A stretch of 21,536 nucleotides of DNA. Source: Candidatus Melainabacteria bacterium. Lineage in GTDB: Bacteria; Cyanobacteriota; Vampirovibrionia; Obscuribacterales; Obscuribacteraceae. Below, in pieces: positions 21,483 through 21,536 of the stretch. The number at the start of each line of letters is the position of its first letter. Position 1 is the stretch's first letter. The position numbers and the translations under genes were made by a program. Below the pieces are notes generated by a model. That model did not search any database and was not told the origin of the DNA. It was given only the letters and a program-made list of their open reading frames with translations. Location of the stretch: the NCBI GenBank assembly GCA_003175915.1, contig PSRH01000200.1, positions 1-21,536 on the forward strand, read 5' to 3'.

Positions 21483-21536
21483 CGGAGAGGGAGAGATTCG
21501 AACTCTCGGTACAGCTTTTGACCATACAACTTCTTA
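21483..21536 (-). tRNA. tRNA-Ser, 3' part, cut by the window edge
   Basis: On the minus strand the 3' acceptor arm CCTCTCC with discriminator G (21483) is preceded by a perfect T-arm GAGAG-TTCGAAT-CTCTC (21491-21507). Before it stands a long variable arm in which GTATGG pairs with CTGTAC, marking a class II tRNA. Discriminator G points to serine rather than leucine or tyrosine. The last visible bases, TAAGAAGT, read as anticodon position 36 = T, AA, and the 3' side of the anticodon stem, which would fit anticodon GCT, but the anticodon itself is outside. No CCA is encoded: GATT follows the discriminator. Confidence 0.88.

Overview
The window looks like a chromosomal segment of a Gram-negative bacterium from the non-photosynthetic sister lineage of Cyanobacteria (Melainabacteria/Vampirovibrionia, possibly Obscuribacterales). 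This placement is an inference. It rests on a response regulator at 10244-10972 that is very close to cyanobacterial RpaB, on two outer-membrane secretins, on a GmhB-type phosphatase of LPS heptose synthesis, and on frequent GTG/TTG starts. I see no transposase, phage gene or CRISPR array.

Layout. 1-2517 (+): a PAS histidine kinase, open at the left edge, followed 2 nt later by a REC-GGDEF-REC protein in which every expected signalling site is altered. 2537-3963 (-): a small exported helical protein and GmhB. 4159-4566 (+): an orphan BlaI/MecI-type repressor ending at a strong terminator (4686-4710). 4754-9406 (-): two tandem paralogous CpaC/RcpA-type secretins with no other pilus gene beside them. 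9407-10243: about 840 bases without a convincing gene but crowded with palindromes and a degenerate direct repeat. 10244-10972 (+): RpaB-like regulator. 11118-13738 (-): ahcY behind eno in a tight pair with a 20-base perfect palindrome in the leader. 13959-16028 (+): a zinc-ribbon protein, an eIF-2B-fold protein and a small exported protein. 16054-19807 (-): a compact cluster of M50B-like membrane peptidase, ftcD, a glutamate dehydrogenase homologue, a two-helix membrane protein and the tail of a broken SDR gene. 19975-21018 (-): an exported protein of unknown function. 21019-21482: intergenic, with a complex foldable segment. 21483-21536 (-): 3' half of a serine tRNA.

How the genes connect. 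ftcD yields glutamate from formiminoglutamate, and the adjacent gene would be expected to deaminate glutamate, but its catalytic lysine is a histidine. eno and ahcY form a housekeeping pair (glycolysis and methyl-cycle recycling). The kinase, the degenerate receiver protein and the RpaB homologue are signalling genes, but nothing here proves that they act together.

Most worth a second look: the Lys-to-His change in the glutamate dehydrogenase homologue, the fully degenerate REC-GGDEF-REC protein, the palindrome-rich gap, the foldable segment near the right end, and the isolated secretin pair. I did not find a clear new multi-gene defence or mobile system.
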